From Proales similis (taxonomy: Eukaryota; Rotifera; Eurotatoria; Ploima; Proalidae), in NCBI GenBank assembly GCA_019059635.1, contig JAGVRJ010000011.1, positions 1,532,376-1,596,375 on the forward strand: a stretch of DNA of 64,000 bases, read 5' to 3'. The notes under the pieces are model-generated. The model saw only the letters and a program-made list of their open reading frames with translations, had not been told where the DNA came from and did not search any database. This document shows, in pieces, positions 11,451 through 25,003 of the stretch; positions within the stretch are counted from its first letter, which is position 1, and every line of letters begins with the position of its first letter. Made by a program: the position numbers and the translations under genes.

Positions 11451-14400
11451 TGCAGACCTCTAATACAAAGTCAGAGCATGGCTCTTATCGCTTCTTCTAA
11501 AATATAATCAAATTAAAATTTTAACGATGCAATGAGATCATGACAGTTCTGATGAATTGTTGACGATTAATTCCAATATGGAAAGGCAAACTTAAGGTGT
11601 CAAGCGTAAATCGCGCAAAACGAAACGTTCCTTTGACTGAGCGCTAAGAAGCCACGACGTGCATTCACTTTCTTGCGTGGTTGATAGATCTTTCATTTGT
11701 CGAGCTCATTCACTCACTCACTGGAGGGCTTTCGCTCGCGTGGTTTTGCCTCGTTCACGTTTTATTGCCCCTAATCTCGGCTATTCAAAATTCGTTTATT
11801 AAATATTATGCCTTTGTTATAGCCTCATTGCTAATATGCATAGTCGGCTTGAGTCCGAAGTATAAATAAGAGATTATTCAAATTGGTTTCTGAACAAATG
11901 GCCGATTTCAAAAGTTGGACTAGGATTGCTGAAGAAGGCAGGCACGCAGGCTGCGGGCAGCACAAATTGCCTTGGTGCGTGTTAGATACGAGACTCTGGA
12001 AAGGTGAAAGGAGCTTCGGCGCTAGGCCCCGGGTACTCTTCCATCCGATTATGCTTCCATTTGGTTTGTGAATGAACATGATATTTGACCATCAATTAGG
12101 CTGGTTGGCATTTAGACGCGCTAAGCCAACTGTCAAATGCACGGTTTGTGAGTGTGTTGGCGACCCGTTGCAATCGAAACCCGGCCATCTGATCGTTAAC
12201 GAAACAAATCGTTACGTTCAATCCGGGACGCACTTGATGGCTTAATTTGCATAAGCCGTACGAGAGAGCATCCACGCCAACGACTAGTAAGTGAAATGAG
12301 CGGCGTCATTTTAAATGCGTGCTTGATGAAATGTTTAGCATGAGAGTTCCTGTTTTAATATACCACACTAGATTTACATGGACTCAGCTTAAAAACAAAA
12401 CCGAGCAAATCAGTGTCGAAAACCTAGATACACAAGCTGTTTGATGCCTAATATACGGGAGAAACGCATTTTTGTTCGCAGCTTAGCTTTTGTTTCACAC
12501 AGCAGTTCTCATCGGTGAGCGTTCATCCAAGCGCGATCTTTTTGCCAACAAAATAGACTCGTTTTTGTAATTAAAGTAAATTAAGTGTCAAACGCAAAGT
12601 TCATGCGTCTCGTGTTCCTGTTTATGTCACTTGACGTCTTTTCTGGCGCTTAGCCTTTGAATTGAGTCTAATTGCATTCTTCCGGAGACAGCACCAACAA
12701 TTTGGCCACCTAAACTCAGTTCGATTGTTCAATGCTCCAAGAGCCTTTCGCAATTCAAACTATTTAAAATCAAGAACAATACCAAATAGTCGGAAGCAAG
12801 GAGGCGGAAGAGCTCCTATTTTAAGTTGAAATCAGCTTCCAGAGACTAGGCGTCGAGCTGCTTGAAATTCGCAAATAAAAAGCACGCTGCGCAACAAACC
12901 AGCTTATTCTGAAAACCCGTCGTCGCAGTGGACTTGTCGGCTTTTACACTCAGGTTAGAACAACAACTCGCTAGGAATCAGTCGGCAGATCAGCAGCGTT
13001 TAAAACACGTTAATCGTTGGCTTCGTTTAATTGCATTCCATTTCATTCAAAGGGTGTCAGTTCAGATCTAGCGAGCAAAATAAGGTATCGCTTGCGCACT
13101 TTAGAATGCATTTAAATGAATTAATCGAGAGAAAAGCAAACGACCAAAGAGCGCCTGGCTAATTGAATATGGATTTTAAGGCGTAAAATTCAGAACGTTC
13201 TCCTTTATAAAAATAATAGAGAAAAGAGTGAAATAGAGAGATGTGATGAGAGCGAGAGAAAAATGGTGGAAGGCACCTTGCCATTAGGAAGCGAGTATAG
13301 AAAAGCCAGAACGTCACGAGTCTGAAATTTAATAACATTCAGGAGCGCTCCAGTTTCAGTCGCGTTTAATCTGTGAATATAAAACGCGCCTGTATAAATA
13401 AACAATAAAACAAATGAATGAAAGGCTCATCGTCGTGTGGTTTGCTTCAAGTAGGCGATGCCAGTATCTCGAGTCGACGGACGGCCGAGGCATTGAATGA
13501 ATGCAAGTGAAAACGCACCAACACTTAAAGCGGCGATGAGAAGAGAGAACATACCCAATAAACCAGCTCATTTATTTATAATAGAGATAAGCGAAAATCA
13601 AGCTGCGTGATTAAAAACAGCAATCTAAGGCGAACGGCGGCGGCACCGCCGCCTTCAAACTCGGATACGATGGTGTTGCCATCAGTGGCTTGCTAATCGT
13701 TAGTGATTTCGCAACGGCTTGGCTGTGCTTGATGATTGATCATGTGAAAACAAATGCAAATCGAATTTTGTTTAATATTCTGTTAATTCTCCAAGTTTAA
13801 GAATATTTGAGGGGTTTGTTTGAGTGTTAGCCGAACTTAAGTCAATCCAAATAAGTCTACAGTGGCAATAGTTCATTCAGAAATCCACTTTCTTCCGTGC
13901 GAAGATAACAACACCAAACAAAAGGAATAATGTTGGCTGGCTTAAATCGCTGTGTTCAGAGATCAGGCACGCCGTTCTGGTTCTCTGTTCTGTTTCTTTC
14001 AGATAATAAGCCGTTCGCATGCCTTTGAATTTGTGCTGCACGCACAATTCGTCGGATAAAAGATTGATGCAAAATAGAATCAAATATAACGCCGTCATAT
14101 GAACAAAGATGCTTCAATGAGGCGGGCAAATAGCTTATTTCTATCCCTTGCGACCCGAGAGCATAGCCGCCGCCTTTCAATGCACTCACGCTCTGTTTTT
14201 TCTCTTTCTCTCCCTCTCTCTGCCTCTGTTTCTTTGTCTCTTTGTCTTTGTCGATTGGTTTACATAGTCTTGGCTGTGCTCGTCTTGAATATCCTACTAC
14301 ACTAAGAGGCTTGGCAGTTCATTTGTTTTCATGTTTCTATTTAGTATATTGAATAAAAAACTCATAATACATAATGGATTCAAGAACTGAACACTGAGTC

Positions 14401-16814
14401 ATTCTGATAAACAATGGAGAGGGCGGGTGGGGTGCATTCTTCCATTCAAGAGAGCATCTTATCAGTTCTACAACTACGAGTTTTGTCCTTTCTACTCTCC
14501 TCGAATGGGTTCTTAATTTGATTAAGAGTGAAGTATAAATTCAAATGACTGGAGCCTCACTAATTATAAATAGATTTAAAACACGAGTCATGTCTTTTTT
14601 TTCAAAAAAGCAGCTTCGAAAATCGCCACCGAACATTGGCTTTTAGCAGGAAATTTTCACTCACAACAAAGGGAAAGCGGATCTCATGATATCAAATAGC
14701 AATTTTCAAATACATGCAATCGCTTCAAATGGCTCGCCTATGTCTCCCAGCTGATTTAATTTATCCGATCGATTCAACAAATAAAAATAGACGATCACTC
14801 GATAATATGACGAATGATATATATATATTTATTAATTATTTATCCGAATCGCATCCGAATCTCATTTTACTCTCTGCTCACTTCTCTGGCAACAGATTTT
14901 TTTATTCAATAGGCTCTTGGCTCGCGATTAAATCCACACGTATATTCACCGTTTCAGGCCCAAATTTGAGCGAGTTCGAAGTGCAAAAAGAAAACATGAA
15001 AATTTTCGACAAATAATCCGCTTGTAGACTAAATGGCAACGTCTCGACGACTTTGAACTTAATCTTCAAATATTAGAGCAGGAAAAAGAAAATTACGAGA
15101 GTATATATTGGTCGCAAATAATTCCCATTTAGACGAGTATCTAAAAGGGTCGGTAGGCAAGCAAGAGTTTGGCGTTAATAAATTGCCAGCTGGGATTTCA
15201 TCATTAAACTGCAAAAGATGGTTGAGTGCAGTATATATAAAATAGAGAAGAGAGGCAGAGAGGGATGAAAATAAATAGGGCCCATGGAAGCAGGCGCACG
15301 TTTAGAAGTTCAATAGGGTGAGACTCTTTGAAACTTATTGAGCCGTGCTTGACGAGAACGCGGCAATAGTTAGGCGCCAAATCGAGCCAAGATGTTTATT
15401 CCAGCGAGTAAATTGATTGCACCAACTTGGCCAAATGTGCTATCGAGTTCGCATGCGCTTTAAGCAGAGACCGACGGTGAGCTTCTTGGCTAAACAATGA
15501 GAATTGAAAAAGAAATCATGTTTACAATGCGAATAAATAATGGTGTTTATGGAGGGTGGCTGCCATAGATCGAATCAAATAAGCTCTGCGTTTCTTCTGA
15601 GGCAGGAATCGAGCAATGATTTATACTTGCAGGCAAATCGCATGTAAAGTGGATTGAGAGTGTTGGCAGCAACGGACGAGCAACTAAGTGAATCGGGCTG
15701 ATTTATGCCCGCCACGAATAAAAAGACTTCGTATCAGCTTTGCCGGGTCTGATGAACCTCGGCTAGCGACCCATTTCCGACGGCTCGCTCATTCTCGAAT
15801 TGAGTCGAGTGCTAGTCGAATCATGATAAGGAAGTCAGTTACGGAACATGGTGCCATGAAGAGGAAAGCAAGCAAAAGCTCAAGATGAACCAAAAGAAAG
15901 TGCGCTGGCAAGACGCACTTGAGACGAGTGAGAAGAAATAGAATTCGCGTTATGTATCTTTTGCGTCGGCTGCTTCGTCTTCCACTTCCTTATCGTTTTC
16001 ATCTCAATCACTTGGTCTAGCAGGCATCGTTAAGAAGCAATTAAAGCGGTGATGGGCTCCCTGCGAATATTCTGATGATTGAATTTACTCGTGCAAATAA
16101 GCCCGACTCAATTGAGCAATACTAATCGTTTTATTAACATTTTTATGAATCTCTACAACTCTGATTAATATACGAAACTATACTCACTAAGCAGCGAAAA
16201 CGACGTTGGCAGCAATTACTACGATTGCTCTGGAACAAATTCAATATTAACACTTAAAAATTCATCAATTATTTCCTTTCGCTTTCTTGATGCCAGCAGT
16301 TTGCTCCAACAGATGACCCGCAAGAACTGGTTCGATTGATAGATAGACACCTTACTTGAACTCAATAATTGATCGCTCCACGGCGCTAATCTTCAAGCCA
16401 CTCTTTAGTGAGAGAATTGGAGCAACTGACACGCCTGGATACTGAACAGGCGCTCGTGCATTTGGCACATTGATAGTTCTCATCTGGTGGGGAGTATGCC
16501 GATCGGGTGCGGGGTTAAACTTACATCACTTACTATCTGGATTACTGATCCAATTCATAGCCCCCACCCCCCTGATGCGTATTAGAATAAGTAGAACAGA
16601 AATTAAAAAGGGCAGCTTTTTTATTTTCTCGCCCGTAGGACAAGCACTAGAAAAAAGAAACTTAAATAAGCCAGTTGATCGGATGGGCCAGCCAATCAAT
16701 TTGGAAATTTAACTTATATAGGAGAAAACGAAACTTGTTTCTTATTTACAAAACAGTCAAGTTCGATGCTGATTGACATTTGGTTTGGAAGCAAGATGGG
16801 CTTAAATGCGCCTG
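11451..16814. other. Gene-poor interval, 5.4 kb
   Basis: No frame here shows a domain, signal peptide or coding-like splice pattern. It contains a pyrimidine-rich tract around 14197-14240 and several AT-rich blocks (for example around 14816-14840). It lies between the dsRBD gene start and the 3' end of the Ihog-like gene, so it may hold a promoter, UTR or regulatory DNA. Confidence 0.45.
14197..14246. repeat. Pyrimidine-rich simple sequence
   Basis: A CT-rich tract built from TCTC, CTCT and TTTGTCTC units. It is simple sequence without coding support. Confidence 0.6.
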
Positions 16815-19800
16815 TTAGATGAGGTTCGCTTGTTCATCGTTCGCTTTCTCGTTTGATTCGACCAGTTCGCCAGTGGCATAATGGTTTTCAACTTGATTCA
16901 GCATAGGCTCCTTTTCGCCTGGGCTTGTCTCGTCAAACTCATCGTGGCCTTTTGTGGGCTGTTCGCAAGCCCTGTTGGTTTCACTTTCGTTTAGATTCGC
17001 TTGTTGGTGGGCCATAAAAGTGCTGATTGGGGCACCCGTCTGGCCAGCTGCTTGATACATTTGCGGCAAAAGAGGCGCATGGTTTAAAAGAAACAGACCG
17101 CCTCCACTTGTGACTAGGCTGTTCTGAGCCAGAGCGGCTTCTATAGAAACAAGGTCTAGTTCATTGTACACATTTTGACCCATCAGGGGAGTCATTATCC
17201 CTTGATGTGGCATAAGGTAGTAGTTTTTCAGGGCTTGGTTATTAAGCTGGTTGAAGGCGTTGGCGTTTGGTGCATTATTCGCCTGACTTTCTCCTTTCTT
17301 GGCGTTTTTTTTCGATTTTTTCGACGAGCTAACACTGTTATTACGTTTCATTGACAAAACTGAAGAGAGTTTGCTTTCCCCCTTGCTTTTAGGTTTGTTT
17401 AACGTGCTTGAGGCAGCCAAGGCGTCAACCGCGCTTCGGTTCATGGCCTTCAATGTATTGAGGAACATCCTCTGCTGCTGCTGTTGCTGTAGCAAGTATT
17501 GAGTTCGCATGCTTAGAGTAGCATTGTTATATTCAGCATAGGGGGCTTCGCCTGATTCTATTTGACTCGTCCCACCCACGTGCCCAAGTGTGCTCAGCGT
17601 GTGGTAAAAGTTTTCCGGATTCGATGATCCATAAACTAAGGGCCCCTTGCTGGGCGAGAATGCCTGTGTGGAGGCAAACTGTTCAGTGTCGAAGTACGGG
17701 CTGCTAAGTGGATTCAAATTCAGGTTAATACGAGAACTGCCCCCTGGATGAATTGAAGGAGGAGGCACAGGAGGTATGGGCGGAGGATTGTTGGGATCTC
17801 CGATCGTCGATGGCTGTTCGCTCAGTGTGCTTTTAATATTAGAGCCGGACATAAGCAGCTGTACTTGCTGAGAAGCCAGAAGACCCTCTTTGATGGGAGG
17901 AGTGTTCATAGATGACGTGGTTGTTGACATCGACTGGCTGTTGGTTGAGTTGGAGTCGTTTCCAGTCACCATTTGTGTATGCATGAAGTTAATTGCGTTT
18001 GCGTGAGGATGCCTTGTCTGTTCATCGTAGATCAATGTCGGACACGATGAGCCGGTCATTTTATGTGCCGATGAGTTATTAAGCTGGGAGAGCAAGCGCT
18101 TGTGCTGCTTGTTTCTGATTAAACAAAGAGCAACGAATGTAAATAGGAGGAGGGTCAAAATGCCTAGAGCGATGCCCAGCACCATAAAAAGTATTTCGTT
18201 CTGTCGCGTAACTTGAGTGGTTTGTCCGCTTTTGAAATATTTTGTTGTTAGCTCGGGCTCAGTTGGACGCTGGCTTAATGTCAGACCGTAAATCGTGTTG
18301 CTAAATGAACACAAATCACCGGCCAAGTTGTAGCAGGTCATTTTTATCTCATACTGGGTTGCAGGCATTAGATTGGCCACGATATAGGTGTGAAGCGGCT
18401 GGCCTTGGCCGAACTCCGACAATGGCAATTTTATACGCGAGTAGTTGAACAATGGAACTGGCGGAATGAGTGATGGGTCCGCAATATCGCTCGGAACTTG
18501 TCTGTAATAGATGTAAAACCCATTGACCTCTTCAAGAGAGCGTCCATTAAGTCTCAAGCGCCACTTCAATCCCAACGACGAGGTAGACATTGCCCAAATT
18601 TGGGTGATTTGGGTTTCAATTTGACTAAGATCTGACATGGGCATCTTCTCATTGGATGATTCGGTGGTTTCAGTGGAACCAGTGTCAAGTTTAAATTGTT
18701 CGGACGCGGAGCTTTGAGTTGGTTCCAACGCCGAGGTAAATGCCAAAATCCTGAAACGATAGGTCTCAAATCGACTCAGATCAGTAAGAATGTATTCTCG
18801 CTTCTCTGGGTCGATTTTTTCGTCTATAGTGAGCCATTCACTCATCGCTTGCTGGCCGTCTATGCTTGCCTGATACTCGACTTTGAAATACTTTAAAAGA
18901 CTCAACGGAACGTTTATGCTCCATTTAAGCAGAATTTTGTCTTTTCCTATTTGCTCAATTGAGGGCCGGTCAGCAAATATGTTGTCTGGCAAAGGAGCCG
19001 TTTGTTGTTGGTTGGCAGAAATACTTTTGACTTTAACGTAAGCTTGAGCAGTACTCATGCCTAGTTCGTTACTAGCTATGCACTTATAAACTCCTTCGTC
19101 TGACTTTTGCACAGATACAATGCGCAGATTTCCCAAACGCTGATTAATATCAAAGCGCCGCATTAATGTCGGCTCTATAATAAGATCGTTTTGAAGCCAG
19201 TTGATTTGTGGGCTCGAGGGACCTTTGCCGCTAGTCACGCAGTAGAGGACTATGGTCTCGCCCTCGAAAACGGTCATGTTCTGCGGGCCCATTATGATTG
19301 ACGGGCCTTCATGATTACTTACAAGGGCGGCTGTTTGGCTCTCTGATCGCTTGCTCGGCTCGGCGCTCAATAACACATTTGCTTGAGCCCAGCCGAACTC
19401 ATTTTGCGCAAAGCATTGATAGACTCCCGTCTGTTTGTTGGGATCGAATCGCTCGATTAAAAGGAGAGAAGAATCGCTAGACGCCGATATAAGCTTCTCG
19501 GCGCCGTAGAACCATTGAATCTGGGCTCTTGGTCTGGCTTCAATTGGACATTTGAGTTCAACACTTGCGCTTGTGGACGCTCGATATTTAAAAGTAGCTG
19601 AAGACAGAATGGATGGCTCTTCAAATACGTCAATGAATGCTGTCTTGAATGTGGTTTGGCCAGGTCCATTCTCAGCTCGGCAGACATAGGTTCCTTTATC
19701 TTCAAATCGAATGCTTGAGAAGACTAGATTTCCGAATGTTTGCTTTGATCGAGCATCAGAAATAATTCCGCCGAATTTTTCCCATGAAACCATCGGGGCC

Positions 19801-20675
19801 GGGCTCGCATGAGCAACGCATTCAACAACCAGCGGCGAGCCTACTTTAACGCGATAAGTAGGGTTCGGCGACTTGACAATTTCTGGTTGTTTGATGCCAC
19901 TAGAACGATAAACACGAAGATCGGTCGAGGCAGGATCGTCTCTGAGCTCATTGGTGACCGGATTTCGAGCTTTGCACGAATAGACTCCTTTATCGGCTTC
20001 GGTCACGTCTGAAATCTGAAGGGAGCCATCGTCGAGTAATAGAAATCTGTTTGAGTCAGCCGAGTAAATGCTGGACGCGTTAATATATGTTCCGTCTCGG
20101 AAGTGCAAAGCCACAGCTTTGGGATTGCTCTCCGGAAGGGGACAGCTCAGGATGGCAACGTTTCCCTCTGTAAGCGATATTTCCTGAGACTCGCGTGGCT
20201 TAAACGATTCGATCGCTAAGAGTTTTGATTAGAAAAAAAACGAGACTACGCAGTTTTAGGAGTTCATACTTGCTAGTGATAAATTGGCTGGCTGGCTCAT
20301 GACCACCATAGGAGGGCGGAAGGCTGTCGCGTTTATTACGCATCGATACTGGCCCGTGTGAATGAGGGGGTCATAGGAAAGGATAACGAGTCGGTTGTAT
20401 TCTGAGATGTATTGATTGCTATGCTCAATGGCCCTTAGTGGTCCGTCGGCATATTGATGAACCCAAGTGACGCGAATACTCTGTGGATCAACAGTGAGCA
20501 TTGCGACAAATTCGCAGCTGAACTCCACTCTCGCTGACTTGGCCACAGCTTGGCTCAACGGATGCTGCTTGATGCGAATCGGCAGTAAGAGTTGTTCGCC
20601 ATAAGCCAGTTGGGCCAGCAGTAAAACACAAAACAAGATTCGTTTTAGCATGCTTGGTAGAAACTTGCTTGACAT
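16815..20675 (-). CDS. Ihog/BOI/CDON-like Hedgehog co-receptor (Ig plus FN3)
   Basis: Two exons, 20270-20675 and 16815-20215, join in phase 1 and give 1,268 residues. Order: signal peptide (about 10-26), Ig-like domains at about 35-130, 150-235, 245-330, 340-425 and 440-530, two fibronectin III domains at about 545-655 and 675-790, a transmembrane helix at about 808-833 (GIALGILTLLLFTFVALCLI), and a ~430-residue cytoplasmic tail. The second FN3 has GFYIYYR and ATQYEIKMTCYN, typical of the Hedgehog-binding FN3 of Ihog/CDON. Ig2 has DGSLQISDV and KGVYSCKARNP, also family-like. Family members bind Hedgehog with Patched at the cell surface. The tail has a proline run (NPPPIPPVPPP), a six-Gln run and Lys-rich patches. 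Another Ig/FN3 adhesion family is possible. Confidence 0.7.
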
Positions 20676-23600
20676 GTCGCGCTCTAGATCATAGTCCGCG
20701 GATAGATTGTCTCGATGCGATGCACATTCAATCTAAACTATTTAAATGACACTTTGTCAGCTCATGACGAATGAGATTGTGCAGGACGAGTTTAAACAAA
20801 TGGAACTCGCGTGCACGTCGAGGTGCCGAATCGACCAGGGCAAAGCTTTAAAACGTATCACGAGCAGAGATGACGATAAGGAAAGTGTCGCTGTTTCCTA
20901 ATTAGATAATTGCTGAGAGTGGCGTGCGCGAAGAAATTGTCGTGTTCGGTCTCATTTGCATGTCGAGTACGTTTTTCACACCTATGAAGTGGAATGGAGC
21001 TCGAGAAATAGCGAATGACCTGATGCGAGCTTGTGGGAGGCCATTCGCACACTCATTGTTTTGCGTAATGCGACCAAGCTGGGCCAAGAGGCAGTCGAGC
21101 AAACCAAAACAAAACATCCCCAGTGAATTTAATGAAAAAGAAACAGAGAAAAAGAGGAGGAGTCGGACGAGTGAAATACGAAGAGAAACAGGGGCGAAGC
21201 TAATGCGATTAAGGTGGGTTTTTCGTAATTAAAAGCCGGCGTCACCAATTGAGTTAATTGAGGCTTTTTGCGCAACCAGAAGCTACCGCGGCGCAGCCAA
21301 GCGAGCCCGAGCTGCCGAATGCCCGAGACTAGCACGGCGGAAGAAACGGCTCGCGTTGCATTTGATTAGCCAAGGCGGTGGCGGCATCGTTATTCATCTA
21401 AAATGATTTATGGTTGACGCTTGGCAGCGGGCTGCCCTGCTCGCAGATGGCGAATGCGTTGGCCGAGAAGGCGATGCGAAATTGATGAGCGTTGACCTCG
21501 TCAATGGCAAAATGAACTCATCTATGATCGCCTTAATCCCTCACCTCGGCCATTTCCACTCGGCCGAGTGTCGTAGGTAAACAAGCGCTTTTGGCCAACA
21601 TGCACTCTCTCACCGGCCCAACGTCGCTCTCTCACTAAGCCGTCCGGCCACGCTCTTCCGGCCGGCGTGCGCGCGACCGGACTTATTTTGGCTTCGGCGT
21701 AGAGCGTTTTCATGGCCTCTTTCGCACGCACACTCAAACGAGCGAAGCCTGACGCAATGAGACTGATGTATGCTGCTGGGCTGCCTTCTTCGACTCCAGT
21801 CGCGCTCCTCACTTTTCCAGATAAACGATGAACCTCTGCTGATAAGCCTGCTGTTTATTCAGGCGTCGCATCTCGTATCCGGCCGCATGTGCGCTGTGTT
21901 CATCTGGCCGTAACGATACATGGCCATCTAATCGAGTATTAATTAACGAAATCCATCTCGAGCCGGACGTGCGGCCTTGCAGTTGTTGTAAGCTCGTTGT
22001 TTTTGTTGTTATTGTGGATCGCCCACTCGGCCATGTTGATGTTAGTGGGCTTGGGAATGTGAAAACAAAGCGCGAGTGGCGTTAATGCGACACGCAATTA
22101 AATGGGCGCGGCCATAATGGTTCACCTTGGCGGGGAAAGAGGAGCCTCTTGAGCGGTGACAATGGCCCGGCTCATAAATGCACTCGACATTGCGCCACCG
22201 CAATCGCTATTCAAGAACCTCAATTGCCTCTTGAGAAGAGACTCGAATGGCACGGTGTAAGAATAGCGCAGTCCAGTGAACAACCACTGGTCTGGCCAAA
22301 CGAGCAAACCAAAAACACAATTGAATATTCGGCCCCCTTCTGTCTATCTTGAAGAAGGTGTGAACTCGCGAACTCTTGCTAGAGCCTGATGCCGCTCGTT
22401 ATCTGCAAAAGCCATGGCGCCTCACATATGTAGCGCCAGTGCCAATTAACGGCCACAAAAGCGAAAAGAACAAAAACAAATGAAAGATGAAAGAGGAAAC
22501 AAGAAGGAGCGAACTGCCCTTAGATTTGTATTAATTAAGTCCGCCGACCTTGCCTGGGCAGGTTGACAGGGCGCGTACCTGCCGGCGGAAGTGCGACCGG
22601 CTTATCGATGCATGGAGCAAGAGGAGAATATTTCCCGAATGAACATTCCACATGATGTGATGGAATTTGGAATTAGATTTTCGCATGAGATAGGAAGTTC
22701 GGCCTTGTTGATACATACATACATCCGAAATAGTCGTTTGCTCATTTGACAGTCATTAAAATCAAATTAGCGAGCATAAATCACAGAAAGCCAAGCGAAT
22801 CGACGATCAAGCGCGCATGGACTCGATAGATGGATAAGCAGCGGCCGGATGCATGAACGATGGCCAGCGCAAACATTGCGACAATAAATCTCTGCCCATT
22901 TAAGTTTCGAGGACCTCACGTTATCTGGCGATAAGCGAAGCCTCTCGACCTGCGTTGCTCTTCATACGGCGACAGGACGCACTTACATGGTCCGTCCGCT
23001 TTGAGTAAACAGAAGCCAAGCCGAAATCAAATTAATTAAGTGCGCTTTTGAGGCCGAACAAGGCCTGAGATGACCTCGCTGCGACACGGTCGAACCGCAA
23101 TTAGCTGCCAGGCATTAAGAAGCAGACAGCCCACCAGGCCTTCCGACAGGTAAGCAGGCAAGCAAACATTCGTGCGGGCCCTTCTAATCTCGGCCGAATA
23201 AATCTGGTGTGACGACTGCCGCTCACGCACCTGGCAACTTGTTTCATGCCGACTTTCAACTAAAATTTGACGCGATACCATCCAATCCTGCTGAATAGTG
23301 CCCAAACATAAATACGAGAGTGATCTCTGCATGCGCAAGTTGAGCCTCATCTCTCCGCCTTGTTACTCAAGCCGAAAGCATCAAGAGAAGAGAGAAGAGA
23401 CCGGAGCTAGCCATTCCGGCTGCCAACTTTGACGTCTCACTTTCGCGCGCCTACTCCCGGCTCGTCTCTCTTGTCTTGACTCCTTAATTATAGTTGGGCG
23501 ATGTAAGCGCGAAAAAGCAAATGAGACGGCTCGGGCATCGAGATTGATTAAGGCGCGTCACGTCCAAGTGAACCGTCTCGGGTCGGGTTTACTGACTGGC

Positions 23601-24913
23601 TAGCTGGTTGAGCTCAGCGTCGCTCGACCGTCTGATAAAGTCGATAAGGCTTGAATTATCTGCGCACAAGCTTAATAGAGCAATAAATTGAAATTGAAGA
23701 AAAACAAGGCGGCGCCCTCGGGCAAGCTGCACCCGCAAAAGCCGTCCCACAATAGAACGCTTGGTGTGTCACGAACGCGCGAACAGCATCGCCGCCAGAA
23801 AGTCGCGAACTGAAGCACAATATATGAACGAGATCTACCATTGACTAGCGAAAGTGGCCGCTCGCTGCCTTGCGGCCATCGTTCCGATCGCTTTTGGTGG
23901 CCCGAATTCGCTTGCGACCACTCAATCGCGACTTCAACTTTAATTAAATCTAATTGAGGCGGCATGTCCTTGCCCGCTATGATTGCAGGCGATCGAAAGC
24001 AAATGTTGTCGTTGTTCCTCATTGGCCATGGCACTAATGACTCCAAATCCAGTACGGCTCCTCTTCTCTTCTACTCTCAATTTAACTAATCTATTTACAA
24101 ATCGCTATTCCATTTATTAATTAGCGCTCTTAATTATAATCAAAGTTGCGGGCACAAGCAAGGCCAAGTCATGTCGCTGATCGGCTGAACGAGATATCGA
24201 TCGGGACAGCCTGCTGCGTATTGAGCGACCGACACAGCTGCCGCAAGCTGCTCTGTTTCGCTATCTTTCTTCGTTTCCTCAATGAGTTTTGGCTGCACTG
24301 AGTAGTGAATGCAGGCACGTCCGTTTTATTCATTTCATTTATTCTGTTCCGCTCTCTTTGGCTTGAGGACAGTTGTAGAGATGAACAGCAAACTCTCTCC
24401 ACTAAGTCTCCCATTCATCCAAGTACGCTCTTCCTTCCGGTCGGCTCGCACTCGAGACGATGACGCCGTCGTCTCCACGCTCACCTCCTCTCTTTTCGCT
24501 GCCTAGGCTAGCAGACGGGGCTGGCCAGAACAAACAAAAATTCTGCCACATTCATAAGTCGCTCGCTCGTCGGCTTGCTCACTCCCCACTCGCTCTTAGT
24601 TAGTCACTCGGCAAACCGCTCCAACAAACATGTCCGGCCAAATATTGGGCTGATAAACAAACGCTTAATGAAGCAAGATAGAGCCGCACGGCAGGCGCTG
24701 CATGCTGACCCATTGTTGGGATGGATGGCTTGTTGACTTGCTGCCTAATTCGGAGATAAAGTTGTTGAATGAAGCGAGGAAACGAGGCTAGTGAATAAAG
24801 GCAAGGCTCGCGTGTGCGTGGCATTAATCCGCGAATTCTTTTGCCACTCGAATTCCGCGCTAGCGATGCCATTTGCGCCATTATCTTAATTAAACAAAGC
24901 AGCAATGCAGCGA

Positions 24914-25003
24914 AAACAACAACCACCACGAACAACAAGAACAACAACGGACGCTCGCCACCAAGCGTCCAAGCACAACAACGAAAACAACAACAAAAAT
25001 AAA
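24914..25003 (+). repeat. CAA/AAC-rich simple sequence
   Basis: An irregular run of AACAACAA and ACCACCACG-type units on the plus strand. Its frame gives a Thr/Asn/Gln-rich chance peptide. Confidence 0.55.
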